From assembly GCA_963082975.1 (NCBI GenBank), contig OY720348.1, forward strand, positions 60,735,461 through 60,799,460: a stretch of DNA of 64,000 bases, given 5' to 3'. The first letter of the stretch is position 1. Each line of letters opens with the position of its first letter. Below are positions 26,478 through 42,200 of the stretch, piece by piece. The notes under the pieces were generated by a model, which did no database searches, had not been told where the DNA came from, and worked only from the letters and a program-made list of their open reading frames with translations. This stretch comes from Labia minor. Lineage: Eukaryota; Arthropoda; Insecta; Dermaptera; Spongiphoridae. The translations under genes and the position numbers were made by a program.

Positions 26478-29400
26478 CTAGATCCTTTTTTTGAACAATG
26501 GTTTTTTCATTTTTTTAAAATTCCAATTCCTTCAGGGTAAATTTCAACCCCTTATTTTTTACATTCAATTCAAAAAATAAAACATTTCCAATAATAATTT
26601 TTAAATTATTTTTCTTTTAAATCATTTACAAAAATGTATATTTTTATATTAAATTATTTCTAATTTACAAAAAACATCAATTAAAGAACCCTTATATAAA
26701 ACCACCCTTTTTTCAAATTATTAAGATATTTTTTAGAAATGCTGTAATTAATTTGATTATCTATAGTTTACTCTTATCTAGGTCCTTATCTTAAAAAATA
26801 TTTTTTTCATTTTTTTTAATATTCCAATTCCTTCAGGGTAAATCTCAACCCCTTATTTTTAACTTTCAATTCAAAAAATAAAACATTTCCAATAATAATT
26901 TTTAAATTATTTTTCTTTTAAATTATTTACAAAAATGTATATTTTTATATTAAATTATTTCTAATTTACAAAAAACATCAATTAAAGAACCCTTATAAAA
27001 AACCACCCTTTTATCAAATTAATAAAATTTCTATTAGAAATGCTGTAATTAATTTGATTATCTATAGTTTACTCTTATCTAGGTCCTTATCTTAAAAAAT
27101 ATTTTTTTCATTTTTTTTAAAATTCCAATTCCTTCAGGGTAAATCTCAACCCTTTATTTTTAACTTTCAATTCAAAAAATAAACCATTTCCAATAATAAT
27201 TATTAAATTTTTTTTCTTTTTATTATTTACAAAAATGTATATTTTTATATTAAATTATTTCTAATTTACAAAAAACATCAATTAAAGAACCCTTATAAAA
27301 AACCACCCTTTTATCAAATTAATAAAATTTCTATTAGAAATGCTGTAATTAATTTGATTATCTATAGTTTACTCTTATCTAGGTCCTTATCTTAAAAAAT
27401 ATTTTTTTCATTATTTTTAATATTCCAATTCCTTCAGGGTAAATCTCAACCCCTTATTTTTAACTTTCAATTCAAAAAATAAAACATTTCCAATAATAAT
27501 TTTTAAATTATTTTTCTTTTAAATTATTTACAAAAATGTATATTTTTATATTAAATTATTTCTAATTTACAAAAAATATCAATTAAAGAACCCTTATAAA
27601 AAACCACCCTTTTATCAAATTAATAAAATTTCTATTAGAAATGCTGTAATTAATTTGATTATCTATAGTTTACTCTTATCTAGGTCCTTATCTTAAAAAA
27701 TATTTTTTTCATTTTTTTTAAAATTCCAATTCCTTCAGGGTAAATCTCAACCCTTTATTTTTAACTTTCAATTCAAAAAATAAACCATTTCCAATAATAA
27801 TTATTAAATTTTTTTTCTTTTTATTATTTACAAAAATGTATATTTTTATATTAAATTATTTCTAATTTACAAAAAACATCAATTAAAGAACCCTTATAAA
27901 AAACCACCCTTTTATCAAATTAATAAAATTTCTATTAGAAATGCTGTAATTAATTTGATTATCTATAGTTTACTCTTATCTAGGTCCTTATCTTAAAAAA
28001 TATTTTTTTCATTTTTTTTAATATTCCAATTCCTTCAGGGTAAATCTCAACCCCTTATTTTTAACTTTCAATTCAAAAAATAAAACATTTCCAATAATAA
28101 TTTTTAAATTTTTTTTCTTTTAAATCATTTACAAAAATGTATATTTTTATATTAAATTATTTCTAATTAACAAAAAAGATCAATTAAAGAACCCTTATAT
28201 AATAATTATAATATATATAAAGTATATGAATTGGAAATAGTGAAATGGGATAAAGAATAATATTTAATAATTAGAAATGAAATTTGGTTGAAATTGGATG
28301 AAAAATATAGAAATTATATTGATAAATATGTAAAGCGGGTGGAAAGTGGGTGGTGAATGCGCGCGAGCAGCCGTAGATTTGGTTGCCTAACTCCAAGGGG
28401 CAAAGTAAAAATTTCAATTTTTCTATGAAAAAAACATGAAATTTTATAACAATCAACCCCTATTTTTTATGATTGGATATTGTTTTAATTTGTATTTCTG
28501 ACAGGGGGTGTACTCAATAGGGGGAATAAAAATTTCATCCATTTTGCTCTAAATCACCCCTAAGTACGTTTTTTCTTAGAAAAACACCCTTTTTTGAATT
28601 TATTCAAATTTCTCTTAAAATGATTTAATTAATTTCATTATCTATAGTTCAATCTTATCTAGATCCTTTTTTTGAACAATGGTTTTTTCATTTTTTTAAA
28701 ATTCCAATTCCTTCAGGGTAAATTTCAACCCCTTATTTTTTACATTCAATTCAAAAAATAAAACATTTCCAATAATAATTTTTAAATTATTTTTCTTTTA
28801 AATCATTTACAAAAATGTATATTTTTATATTAAATTATTTCTAATTTACAAAAAACATCAATTAAAGAACCCTTATATAAAACCACCCTTTTTTCAAATT
28901 ATTAAGATTTTTATTAGAAATGCTGTAATTAATTTGATTATCTATAGTTTACTCTTATCTAGGTCCTTATCTTAAAAAATATTTTTTTCATTTTTTTTAA
29001 TATTCCAATTCCTTCAGGGTAAATCTCAACCCCTTATTTTTAACTTTCAATTCAAAAAATAAAACATTTCCAATAATAATTTTTAAATTATTTTTCTTTT
29101 AAATTATTTACAAAAATGTATATTTTTATATTAAATTATTTCTAATTTACAAAAAACATCAATTAAAGAACCCTTATAAAAAACCACCCTTTTATCAAAT
29201 GAATAAAATTTCTATTAGAAATGCTGTAATTAATTTGATTATCTATAGTTTACTCTTATCTAGGTCCTTATCTTAAAAAATATTTTTTTCATTTTTTTTA
29301 ATATTCGAATTCCTTCAGGGTAAATCTCAACCCCTTATTTTTAACTTTCAATTCAAAAAATAAAACATTTCCAATAATAATTTTTAAATTTTTTTTCTTT

Positions 29401-30239
29401 TAAATTATTTACAAAAATGTATATTTTTATATTAAATTATTTCTAATTTACAAAAAACATCAATTAAAGAACCCTTATAAAAAACCACCCTTTTATCAAA
29501 TTAATAAAATTTCTATTAGAAATGCTGTAATTAATTTGATTATCTATAGTTTACTCTTATCTAGGTCCTTATCTTATAAAATATTTTTTTCATTTTTTTT
29601 AATATTCCAATTCCTTCAGGGTAAATCTCAACCCCTTATTTTTAACTTTCAATTCAAAAAATAAAACATTTCCAATAATAATTTTTAAATTTTTTTTCTT
29701 TTAAATCATTTACAAAAATGTATATTTTTATATTAAATTATTTCTAATTAACAAAAAAAATCAATTAAAGAACCCTTATATAATAATTATAATATATATA
29801 AAGTATATGAATTGGAAATAGTGAAATGGGATAAAGAATAATATTTAATAATTAGAAATGAAATTTGGTTGAAATTGGATGAAAAATATAGAAATTATAT
29901 TGATAAATATGTAAAGCGGGTGGAAAGTGGGTGGTGAATGCGCGCGAGCAGCCGTAGATTTGGTTGCCTAACTCCAAGGGGCAAAGTAAAAATTTCAATT
30001 TTTCTATGAAAAAAACATGAAATTTTATAACAATCAACCCCTATTTTTTATGATTGGATATTGTTTTAATTGGTATTTCTGACAGGGGGTGTACTCAATA
30101 GGGGGAATAAAAATTTCATCCATTTTGCTCTAAATCACCCCTAAGTACGTTTTTTCTTAGAAAAACACCCTTTTTTGAATTTATTCAAATTTCTCTTAAA
30201 ATGATTTAATTAATTTCATTATCTATAGTTCAATCTTAT
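26478..30239 (+). repeat. 3,762-bp block, copy 1 (units U16-U17)
   Basis: U16 (26478, 2181 bp) reads E-A-B''-A'-B''-D, where A' has ttcattatttttaat and aaaaaatatcaa. U17 (28659, 1581 bp) is E-A-C-D with caaatgaataaa and cttataaaat. Modules at 28199 and 29780. Confidence 0.9.
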
Positions 30240-33200
30240 CTAGATCCTTTTTTTGAACAATGGTTTTTTCATTTTTTTAAAATTCCAATTCCTTCAGGGT
30301 AAATTTCAACCCCTTATTTTTTACATTCAATTCAAAAAATAAAACATTTCCAATAATAATTTTTAAATTATTTTTCTTTTAAATCATTTACAAAAATGTA
30401 TATTTTTATATTAAATTATTTCTAATTTACAAAAAACATCAATTAAAGAACCCTTATATAAAACCACCCTTTTTTCAAATTATTAAGATATTTTTTAGAA
30501 ATGCTGTAATTAATTTGATTATCTATAGTTTACTCTTATCTAGGTCCTTATCTTAAAAAATATTTTTTTCATTTTTTTTAATATTCCAATTCCTTCAGGG
30601 TAAATCTCAACCCCTTATTTTTAACTTTCAATTCAAAAAATAAAACATTTCCAATAATAATTTTTAAATTATTTTTCTTTTAAATTATTTACAAAAATGT
30701 ATATTTTTATATTAAATTATTTCTAATTTACAAAAAACATCAATTAAAGAACCCTTATAAAAAACCACCCTTTTATCAAATTAATAAAATTTCTATTAGA
30801 AATGCTGTAATTAATTTGATTATCTATAGTTTACTCTTATCTAGGTCCTTATCTTAAAAAATATTTTTTTCATTTTTTTTAAAATTCCAATTCCTTCAGG
30901 GTAAATCTCAACCCTTTATTTTTAACTTTCAATTCAAAAAATAAACCATTTCCAATAATAATTATTAAATTTTTTTCTTTTTATTATTTACAAAAATGTA
31001 TATTTTTATATTAAATTATTTCTAATTTACAAAAAACATCAATTAAAGAACCCATATAAAAAACCACCCTTTTATCAAATTAATAAAATTTCTATTAGAA
31101 ATGCTGTAATTAATTTGATTATCTATAGTTTACTCTTATCTAGGTCCTTATCTTAAAAAATATTTTTTTCATTTTTTTTAAAATTCCAATTCCTTCAGGG
31201 TAAATCTCAACCCTTTATTTTTAACTTTCAATTCAAAAAATAAACCATTTCCAATAACAATTATTAAATTTTTTTTCTTTTTATTATTTACAAAAATGTA
31301 TATTTTTATATTAAATTATTTCTAATTTACAAAAAACATCAATTAAAGAACCCTTATAAAAAACCACCCTTTTATCAAATTAATAAAATTTCTATTAGAA
31401 ATGCTGTAATTAATTTGATTATCCATAGTTTACTCTTATCTAGGTCCTTATCTTAAAAAATATTTTTTTCATTTTTTTTAATATTCCAATTCCTTCAGGG
31501 TAAATCTCAACCCCTTATTTTTAACTTTCAATTCAAAAAATAAAACATTTCCAATAATAATTTTTAAATTTTTTTTCTTTTAAATCATTTACAAAAATGT
31601 ATATTTTTATATTAAATTATTTCTAATTAACAAAAAAGATCAATTAAAGAACCCTTATATAATAATTATAATATATATAAAGTATATGAATTGGAAATAG
31701 TGAAATGGGATAAAGAATAATATTTAATAATTAGAAATGAAATTTGGTTGAAATTGGATGAAAAATATAGAAATTATATTGATAAATATGTAAAGCGGGT
31801 GGAAAGTGGGTGGTGAATGCGCGCGAGCAGCCGTAGATTTGGTTGCCTAACTCCAAGGGGCAAAGTAAAAATTTCAATTTTTCTATGAAAAAAACATGAA
31901 ATTTTATAACAATCAACCCCTATTTTTTATGATTGGATATTGTTTTAATTGGTATTTCTGACAGGGGGTGTACTCAATAGGGGGAATAAAAATTTCATCC
32001 ATTTTGCTCTAAATCACCCCTAAGTACGTTTTTTCTTAGAAAAACACCCTTTTTTGAATTTATTCAAATTTCTCTTAAAATGATTTAATTAATTTCATTA
32101 TCTATAGTTCAATCTTATCTAGATCCTTTTTTTGAACAATGGTTTTTTCATTTTTTTAAAATTCCAATTCCTTCAGGGTAAATTTCAACCCCTTATTTTT
32201 TACATTCAATTCAAAAAATAAAACATTTCCAATAATAATTTTTAAATTATTTTTCTTTTAAATCATTTACAAAAATGTATATTTTTATATTAAATTATTT
32301 CTAATTTACAAAAAACATCAATTAAAGAACCCTTATATAAAACCACCCTTTTTTCAAATTATTAAGATATTTTTTAGAAATGCTGTAATTAATTTGATTA
32401 TCTATAGTTTACTCTTATCTAGGTCCTTATCTTAAAAAATATTTTTTTCATTTTTTTTAATATTCCAATTCCTTCAGGGTAAATCTCAACCCCTTATTTT
32501 TAACTTTCAATTCAAAAAATAAAACATTTCCAATAATAATTTTTAAATTATTTTTCTTTTAAATTATTTACAAAAATGTATATTTTTATATTAAATTATT
32601 TCTAATTTACAAAAAACATCAATTAAAGAACCCTTATAAAAAACCACCCTTTTATCAAATTAATAAAATTTCTATTAGAAATGCTGTAATTAATTTGATT
32701 ATCTATAGTTTACTCTTATCTAGGTCCTTATCTTAAAAAATATTTTTTTCATTTTTTTTAAAATTCCAATTCCTTCAGGGTAAATCTCAACCCTTTATTT
32801 TTAACTTTCAATTCAAAAAATAAACCATTTCCAATAATAATTATTAAATTTTTTTCTTTTTATTATTTACAAAAATGTATATTTTTATATTAAATTATTT
32901 CTAATTTACAAAAAACATCAATTAAAGAACCCATATAAAAAACCACCCTTTTATCAAATTAATAAAATTTCTATTAGAAATGCTGTAATTAATTTGATTA
33001 TCTATAGTTTACTCTTATCTAGGTCCTTATCTTAAAAAATATTTTTTTCATTTTTTTTAAAATTCCAATTCCTTCAGGGTAAATCTCAACCCTTTATTTT
33101 TAACTTTCAATTCAAAAAATAAACCATTTCCAATAACAATTATTAAATTTTTTTTCTTTTTATTATTTACAAAAATGTATATTTTTATATTAAATTATTT

Positions 33201-36200
33201 CTAATTTACAAAAAACATCAATTAAAGAACCCTTATAAAAAACCACCCTTTTATCAAATTAATAAAATTTCTATTAGAAATGCTGTAATTAATTTGATTA
33301 TCCATAGTTTACTCTTATCTAGGTCCTTATCTTAAAAAATATTTTTTTCATTTTTTTTAATATTCCAATTCCTTCAGGGTAAATCTCAACCCCTTATTTT
33401 TAACTTTCAATTCAAAAAATAAAACATTTCCAATAATAATTTTTAAATTTTTTTTCTTTTAAATCATTTACAAAAATGTATATTTTTATATTAAATTATT
33501 TCTAATTAACAAAAAAGATCAATTAAAGAACCCTTATATAATAATTATAATATATATAAAGTATATGAATTGGAAATAGTGAAATGGGATAAAGAATAAT
33601 ATTTAATAATTAGAAATTAAATTTGGTTGAAATTGGATGAAAAATATAGAAATTATATTGATAAATATGTAAAGCGGGTGGAAAGTGGGTGGTGAATGCG
33701 CGCGAGCAGCCGTAGATTTGGTTGCCTAACTCCAAGGGGCAAAGTAAAAATTTCAATTTTTCTATGAAAAAAACATGAAATTTTATAACAATCAACCCCT
33801 ATTTTTTATGATTGGATATTGTTTTAATTTGTATTTCTGACAGGGGGTGTGCTCAATAGGGGGAATAAAAATTTCATCCATTTTGCTCTAAATCACCCCT
33901 AAGTACGTTTTTTCTTAGAAAAACACCCTTTTTTGAATTTATTCAAATTTCTCTTAAAATGATTTAATTAATTTCATTATCTATAGTTCAATCTTATCTA
34001 GATCCTTTTTTTGAACAATGGTTTTTTCATTTTTTTAAAATTCCAATTCCTTCAGGGTAAATTTCAACCCCTTATTTTTTACATTCAATTCAAAAAATAA
34101 AACATTTCCAATAATAATTTTTAAATTATTTTTCTTTTAAATCATTTACAAAAATGTATATTTTTATATTAAATTATTTCTAATTTACAAAAAACATCAA
34201 TTAAAGAACCCTTATATAAAACCACCCTTTTTTCAAATTATTAAGATTTTTATTAGAAATGCTGTAATTAATTTGATTATCTATAGTTTACTCTTATCTA
34301 GGTCCTTAACTTAAAAAATATTTTTTTCATTTTTTTTAATATTCCAATTCCTTCAGGGTAAATCTCAACCCCTTATTTTTAACTTTCAATTCAAAAAATA
34401 AAACATTTCCAATAATAATTTTTAAATTATTTTTCTTTTAAATTATTTACAAAAATGTATATTTTTATATTAAATTATTTCTAATTTACAAAAAACATCA
34501 ATTAAAGAACCCTTATAAAAAACCACCCTTTTATCAAATTAATAAAATTTCTATTAGAAATGCTGTAATTAATTTGATTATCTATAGTTTACTCTTATCT
34601 AGGTCCTTATCTTAAAAAATATTTTTTTCATTTTTTTTAATATTCGAATTCCTTCAGGGTAAATCTCAACCCCTTATTTTTAACTTTCAATTCAAAAAAT
34701 AAACCATTTCCAATAACAATTATTAAATTTTTTTTCTTTTTATTATTTACAAAAATGTATATTTTTATATTAAATTATTTCTAATTTACAAAAAACATCA
34801 ATTAAAGAACCCTTATAAAAAACCACCCTTTTATCAAATTAATAAAATTTCTATTAGAAATGCTGTAATTAATTTGATTATCCATAGTTTACTCTTATCT
34901 AGGTCCTTATCTTAAAAAATATTTTTTTCATTTTTTTTAATATTCCAATTCCTTCAGGGTAAATCTCAACCCCTTATTTTTAACTTTCAATTCAAAAAAT
35001 AAAACATTTCCAATAATAATTTTTAAATTTTTTTTCTTTTAAATCATTTACAAAAATGTATATTTTTATATTAAATTATTTCTAATTAACAAAAAAGATC
35101 AATTAAAGAACCCTTATATAATAATTATAATATATATAAAGTATATGAATTGGAAATAGTGAAATGGGATAAAGAATAATATTTAATAATTAGAAATGAA
35201 ATTTGGTTGAAATTGGATGAAAAATATAGAAATTATATTGATAAATATGTAAAGCGGGTGGAAAGTGGGTGGTGAATGCGCGCGAGCAGCCGTAGATTTG
35301 GTTGCCTAACTCCAAGGGGCAAAGTAAAAATTTCAATTTTTCTATGAAAAAAACATGAAATTTTATAACAATCAACCCCTATTTTTTATGATTGGATATT
35401 GTTTTAATTTGTATTTCTGACAGGGGGTGTACTCAATAGGGGGAATAAAAATTTCATCCATTTTGCTCTAAATCACCCCTAAGTACGTTTTTTCTTAGAA
35501 AAACACCCTTTTTTGAATTTATTCAAATTTCTCTTAAAATGATTTAATTAATTTCATTATCTATAGTTCAATCTTATCTAGATCCTTTTTTTGAACAATG
35601 GTTTTTTCATTTTTTTAAAATTCCAATTCCTTCAGGGTAAATTTCAACCCCTTATTTTTTACATTCAATTCAAAAAATAAAACATTTCCAATAATAATTT
35701 TTAAATTATTTTTCTTTTAAATCATTTACAAAAATGTATATTTTTATATTAAATTATTTCTAATTTACAAAAAACATCAATTAAAGAACCCTTATATAAA
35801 ACCACCCTTTTTTCAATTTATTAAGATTTTTATTAGAAATGCTGTAATTAATTTGATTATCTATAGTTTACTCTTATCTAGGTCCTTATCTTAAAAAATA
35901 TTTTTTTCATTTTTTTTAATATTCCAATTCCTTCAGGGTAAATCTCAACCCCTTATTTTTAACTTTCAATTCAAAAAATAAAACATTTCCAATAATAATT
36001 TTTAAATTATTTTTCTTTTAAATTATTTACAAAAATGTATATTTTTATATTAAATTATTTCTAATTTACAAAAAACATCAATTAAAGAACCCTTATAAAA
36101 AACCACCCTTTTATCAAATGAATAAAATTTCTATTAGAAATGCTGTAATTAATTTGATTATCTATAGTTTACTCTTATCTAGGTCCTTATCTTAAAAAAT

Positions 36201-37158
36201 ATTTTTTTCATTTTTTTTAATATTCGAATTCCTTCAGGGTAAATCTCAACCCCTTATTTTTAACTTTCAATTCAAAAAATAAAACATTTCCAATAATAAT
36301 TTTTAAATTTTTTTTCTTTTAAATTATTTACAAAAATGTATATTTTTATATTAAATTATTTCTAATTTACAAAAAACATCAATTAAAGAACCCTTATAAA
36401 AAACCACCCTTTTATCAAATTAATAAAATTTCTATTAGAAATGCTGTAATTAATTTGATTATCTATAGTTTACTCTTATCTAGGTCCTTATCTTATAAAA
36501 TATTTTTTTCATTTTTTTTAATATTCCAATTCCTTCAGGGTAAATCTCAACCCCTTATTTTTAACTTTCAATTCAAAAAATAAAACATTTCCAATAATAA
36601 TTTTTAAATTTTTTTTCTTTTAAATCATTTACAAAAATGTATATTTTTATATTAAATTATTTCTAATTAACAAAAAAAATCAATTAAAGAACCCTTATAT
36701 AATAATTATAATATATATAAAGTATATGAATTGGAAATAGTGAAATGGGATAAAGAATAATATTTAATAATTAGAAATGAAATTTGGTTGAAATTGGATG
36801 AAAAATATAGAAATTATATTGATAAATATGTAAAGCGGGTGGAAAGTGGGTGGTGAATGCGCGCGAGCAGCCGTAGATTTGGTTGCCTAACTCCAAGGGG
36901 CAAAGTAAAAATTTCAATTTTTCTATGAAAAAAACATGAAATTTTATAACAATCAACCCCTATTTTTTATGATTGGATATTGTTTTAATTGGTATTTCTG
37001 ACAGGGGGTGTACTCAATAGGGGGAATAAAAATTTCATCCATTTTGCTCTAAATCACCCCTAAGTACGTTTTTTCTTAGAAAAACACCCTTTTTTGAATT
37101 TATTCAAATTTCTCTTAAAATGATTTAATTAATTTCATTATCTATAGTTCAATCTTAT
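30240..37158 (+). repeat. 6,919-bp block, copy 3 (units U18-U21)
   Basis: Units start at 30240, 32119, 33998 and 35578; modules at 31659, 33538, 35118 and 36699. One private change seen is ttcaatttattaag in U21, where copies 1 and 2 have ttcaaattattaag. Confidence 0.9.
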
Positions 37159-40100
37159 CTAGATCCTTTTTTTGAACAATGGTTTTTTCATTTTTTTAAA
37201 ATTCCAATTCCTTCAGGGTAAATTTCAACCCCTTATTTTTTACATTCAATTCAAAAAATAAAACATTTCCAATAATAATTTTTAAATTATTTTTCTTTTA
37301 AATCATTTACAAAAATGTATATTTTTATATTAAATTATTTCTAATTTACAAAAAACATCAATTAAAGAACCCTTATATAAAACCACCCTTTTTTCAAATT
37401 ATTAAGATATTTTTTAGAAATGCTGTAATTAATTTGATTATCTATAGTTTACTCTTATCTAGGTCCTTATCTTAAAAAATATTTTTTTCATTTTTTTTAA
37501 TATTCCAATTCCTTCAGGGTAAATCTCAACCCCTTATTTTTAACTTTCAATTCAAAAAATAAAACATTTCCAATAATAATTTTTAAATTATTTTTCTTTT
37601 AAATTATTTACAAAAATGTATATTTTTATATTAAATTATTTCTAATTTACAAAAAACATCAATTAAAGAACCCTTATAAAAAACCACCCTTTTATCAAAT
37701 TAATAAAATTTCTATTAGAAATGCTGTAATTAATTTGATTATCTATAGTTTACTCTTATCTAGGTCCTTATCTTAAAAAATATTTTTTTCATTTTTTTTA
37801 AAATTCCAATTCCTTCAGGGTAAATCTCAACCCTTTATTTTTAACTTTCAATTCAAAAAATAAACCATTTCCAATAATAATTATTAAATTTTTTTTCTTT
37901 TTATTATTTACAAAAATGTATATTTTTATATTAAATTATTTCTAATTTACAAAAAACATCAATTAAAGAACCCTTATAAAAAACCACCCTTTTATCAAAT
38001 TAATAAAATTTCTATTAGAAATGCTGTAATTAATTTGATTATCTATAGTTTACTCTTATCTAGGTCCTTATCTTAAAAAATATTTTTTTCATTATTTTTA
38101 ATATTCCAATTCCTTCAGGGTAAATCTCAACCCCTTATTTTTAACTTTCAATTCAAAAAATAAAACATTTCCAATAATAATTTTTAAATTATTTTTCTTT
38201 TAAATTATTTACAAAAATGTATATTTTTATATTAAATTATTTCTAATTTACAAAAAATATCAATTAAAGAACCCTTATAAAAAACCACCCTTTTATCAAA
38301 TTAATAAAATTTCTATTAGAAATGCTGTAATTAATTTGATTATCTATAGTTTACTCTTATCTAGGTCCTTATCTTAAAAAATATTTTTTTCATTTTTTTT
38401 AAAATTCCAATTCCTTCAGGGTAAATCTCAACCCTTTATTTTTAACTTTCAATTCAAAAAATAAACCATTTCCAATAATAATTATTAAATTTTTTTTCTT
38501 TTTATTATTTACAAAAATGTATATTTTTATATTAAATTATTTCTAATTTACAAAAAACATCAATTAAAGAACCCTTATAAAAAACCACCCTTTTATCAAA
38601 TTAATAAAATTTCTATTAGAAATGCTGTAATTAATTTGATTATCTATAGTTTACTCTTATCTAGGTCCTTATCTTAAAAAATATTTTTTTCATTTTTTTT
38701 AATATTCCAATTCCTTCAGGGTAAATCTCAACCCCTTATTTTTAACTTTCAATTCAAAAAATAAAACATTTCCAATAATAATTTTTAAATTTTTTTTCTT
38801 TTAAATCATTTACAAAAATGTATATTTTTATATTAAATTATTTCTAATTAACAAAAAAGATCAATTAAAGAACCCTTATATAATAATTATAATATATATA
38901 AAGTATATGAATTGGAAATAGTGAAATGGGATAAAGAATAATATTTAATAATTAGAAATGAAATTTGGTTGAAATTGGATGAAAAATATAGAAATTATAT
39001 TGATAAATATGTAAAGCGGGTGGAAAGTGGGTGGTGAATGCGCGCGAGCAGCCGTAGATTTGGTTGCCTAACTCCAAGGGGCAAAGTAAAAATTTCAATT
39101 TTTCTATGAAAAAAACATGAAATTTTATAACAATCAACCCCTATTTTTTATGATTGGATATTGTTTTAATTTGTATTTCTGACAGGGGGTGTACTCAATA
39201 GGGGGAATAAAAATTTCATCCATTTTGCTCTAAATCACCCCTAAGTACGTTTTTTCTTAGAAAAACACCCTTTTTTGAATTTATTCAAATTTCTCTTAAA
39301 ATGATTTAATTAATTTCATTATCTATAGTTCAATCTTATCTAGATCCTTTTTTTGAACAATGGTTTTTTCATTTTTTTAAAATTCCAATTCCTTCAGGGT
39401 AAATTTCAACCCCTTATTTTTTACATTCAATTCAAAAAATAAAACATTTCCAATAATAATTTTTAAATTATTTTTCTTTTAAATCATTTACAAAAATGTA
39501 TATTTTTATATTAAATTATTTCTAATTTACAAAAAACATCAATTAAAGAACCCTTATATAAAACCACCCTTTTTTCAAATTATTAAGATTTTTATTAGAA
39601 ATGCTGTAATTAATTTGATTATCTATAGTTTACTCTTATCTAGGTCCTTATCTTAAAAAATATTTTTTTCATTTTTTTTAATATTCCAATTCCTTCAGGG
39701 TAAATCTCAACCCCTTATTTTTAACTTTCAATTCAAAAAATAAAACATTTCCAATAATAATTTTTAAATTATTTTTCTTTTAAATTATTTACAAAAATGT
39801 ATATTTTTATATTAAATTATTTCTAATTTACAAAAAACATCAATTAAAGAACCCTTATAAAAAACCACCCTTTTATCAAATTAATAAAATTTCTATTAGA
39901 AATGCTGTAATTAATTTGATTATCTATAGTTTACTCTTATCTAGGTCCTTATCTTAAAAAATATTTTTTTCATTTTTTTTAATATTCGAATTCCTTCAGG
40001 GTAAATCTCAACCCCTTATTTTTAACTTTCAATTCAAAAAATAAAACATTTCCAATAATAATTTTTAAATTTTTTTTCTTTTAAATTATTTACAAAAATG

Positions 40101-40920
40101 TATATTTTTATATTAAATTATTTCTAATTTACAAAAAACATCAATTAAAGAACCCTTATAAAAAACCACCCTTTTATCAAATTAATAAAATTTCTATTAG
40201 AAATGCTGTAATTAATTTGATTATCTATAGTTTACTCTTATCTAGGTCCTTATCTTATAAAATATTTTTTTCATTTTTTTTAATATTCCAATTCCTTCAG
40301 GGTAAATCTCAACCCCTTATTTTTAACTTTCAATTCAAAAAATAAAACATTTCCAATAATAATTTTTAAATTTTTTTTCTTTTAAATCATTTACAAAAAT
40401 GTATATTTTTATATTAAATTATTTCTAATTAACAAAAAAAATCAATTAAAGAACCCTTATATAATAATTATAATATATATAAAGTATATGAATTGGAAAT
40501 AGTGAAATGGGATAAAGAATAATATTTAATAATTAGAAATGAAATTTGGTTGAAATTGGATGAAAAATATAGAAATTATATTGATAAATATGTAAAGCGG
40601 GTGGAAAGTGGGTGGTGAATGCGCGCGAGCAGCCGTAGATTTGGTTGCCTAACTCCAAGGGGCAAAGTAAAAATTTCAATTTTTCTATGAAAAAAACATG
40701 AAATTTTATAACAATCAACCCCTATTTTTTATGATTGGATATTGTTTTAATTGGTATTTCTGACAGGGGGTGTACTCAATAGGGGGAATAAAAATTTCAT
40801 CCATTTTGCTCTAAATCACCCCTAAGTACGTTTTTTCTTAGAAAAACACCCTTTTTTGAATTTATTCAAATTTCTCTTAAAATGATTTAATTAATTTCAT
40901 TATCTATAGTTCAATCTTAT
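37159..40920 (+). repeat. 3,762-bp block, copy 2 (units U22-U23)
   Basis: U22 (2181 bp) and U23 (1581 bp); modules at 38880 and 40461. U23 has caaattaataaa where U17 has caaatgaataaa, so the two copies are not identical. Confidence 0.9.
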
Positions 40921-42200
40921 CTAGATCCTTTTTTTGAACAATGGTTTTTTCATTTTTTTAAAATTCCAATTCCTTCAGGGTAAATTTCAACCCCTTATTT
41001 TTTACATTCAATTCAAAAAATAAAACATTTCCAATAATAATTTTTAAATTATTTTTCTTTTAAATCATTTACAAAAATGTATATTTTTATATTAAATTAT
41101 TTCTAATTTACAAAAAACATCAATTAAAGAACCCTTATATAAAACCACCCTTTTTTCAAATTATTAAGATATTTTTTAGAAATGCTGTAATTAATTTGAT
41201 TATCTATAGTTTACTCTTATCTAGGTCCTTATCTTAAAAAATATTTTTTTCATTTTTTTTAATATTCCAATTCCTTCAGGGTAAATCTCAACCCCTTATT
41301 TTTAACTTTCAATTCAAAAAATAAAACATTTCCAATAATAATTTTTAAATTATTTTTCTTTTAAATTATTTACAAAAATGTATATTTTTATATTAAATTA
41401 TTTCTAATTTACAAAAAACATCAATTAAAGAACCCTTATAAAAAACCACCCTTTTATCAAATTAATAAAATTTCTATTAGAAATGCTGTAATTAATTTGA
41501 TTATCTATAGTTTACTCTTATCTAGGTCCTTATCTTATAAAATATTTTTTTCATTTTTTTTAATATTCCAATTCCTTCAGGGTAAATCTCAACCCCTTAT
41601 TTTTAACTTTCAATTCAAAAAATAAAACATTTCCAATAATAATTTTTAAATTTTTTTTCTTTTAAATCATTTACAAAAATGTATATTTTTATATTAAATT
41701 ATTTCTAATTAACAAAAAAAATCAATTAAAGAACCCTTATATAATAATTATAATATATATAAAGTATATGAATTGGAAATAGTGAAATGGGATAAAGAAT
41801 AATATTTAATAATTAGAAATGAAATTTGGTTGAAATTGGATGAAAAATATAGAAATTATATTGATAAATATGTAAAGCGGGTGGAAAGTGGGTGGTGAAT
41901 GCGCGCGAGCAGCCGTAGATTTGGTTGCCTAACTCCAAGGGGCAAAGTAAAAATTTCAATTTTTCTATGAAAAAAACATGAAATTTTATAACAATCAACC
42001 CCTATTTTTTATGATTGGATATTGTTTTAATTGGTATTTCTGACAGGGGGTGTACTCAATAGGGGGAATAAAAATTTCATCCATTTTGCTCTAAATCACC
42101 CCTAAGTACGTTTTTTCTTAGAAAAACACCCTTTTTTGAATTTATTCAAATTTCTCTTAAAATGATTTAATTAATTTCATTATCTATAGTTCAATCTTAT
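40921..42200 (+). repeat. Higher-order unit U24, 1280 bp: E-A-D
   Basis: Short unit between two 3,762-bp blocks. D has the cttataaaat and aaaaaaaatcaa markers of U11-type units, as if the A and C monomers of such a unit had been fused by deletion; module 41741-42121. Confidence 0.85.
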
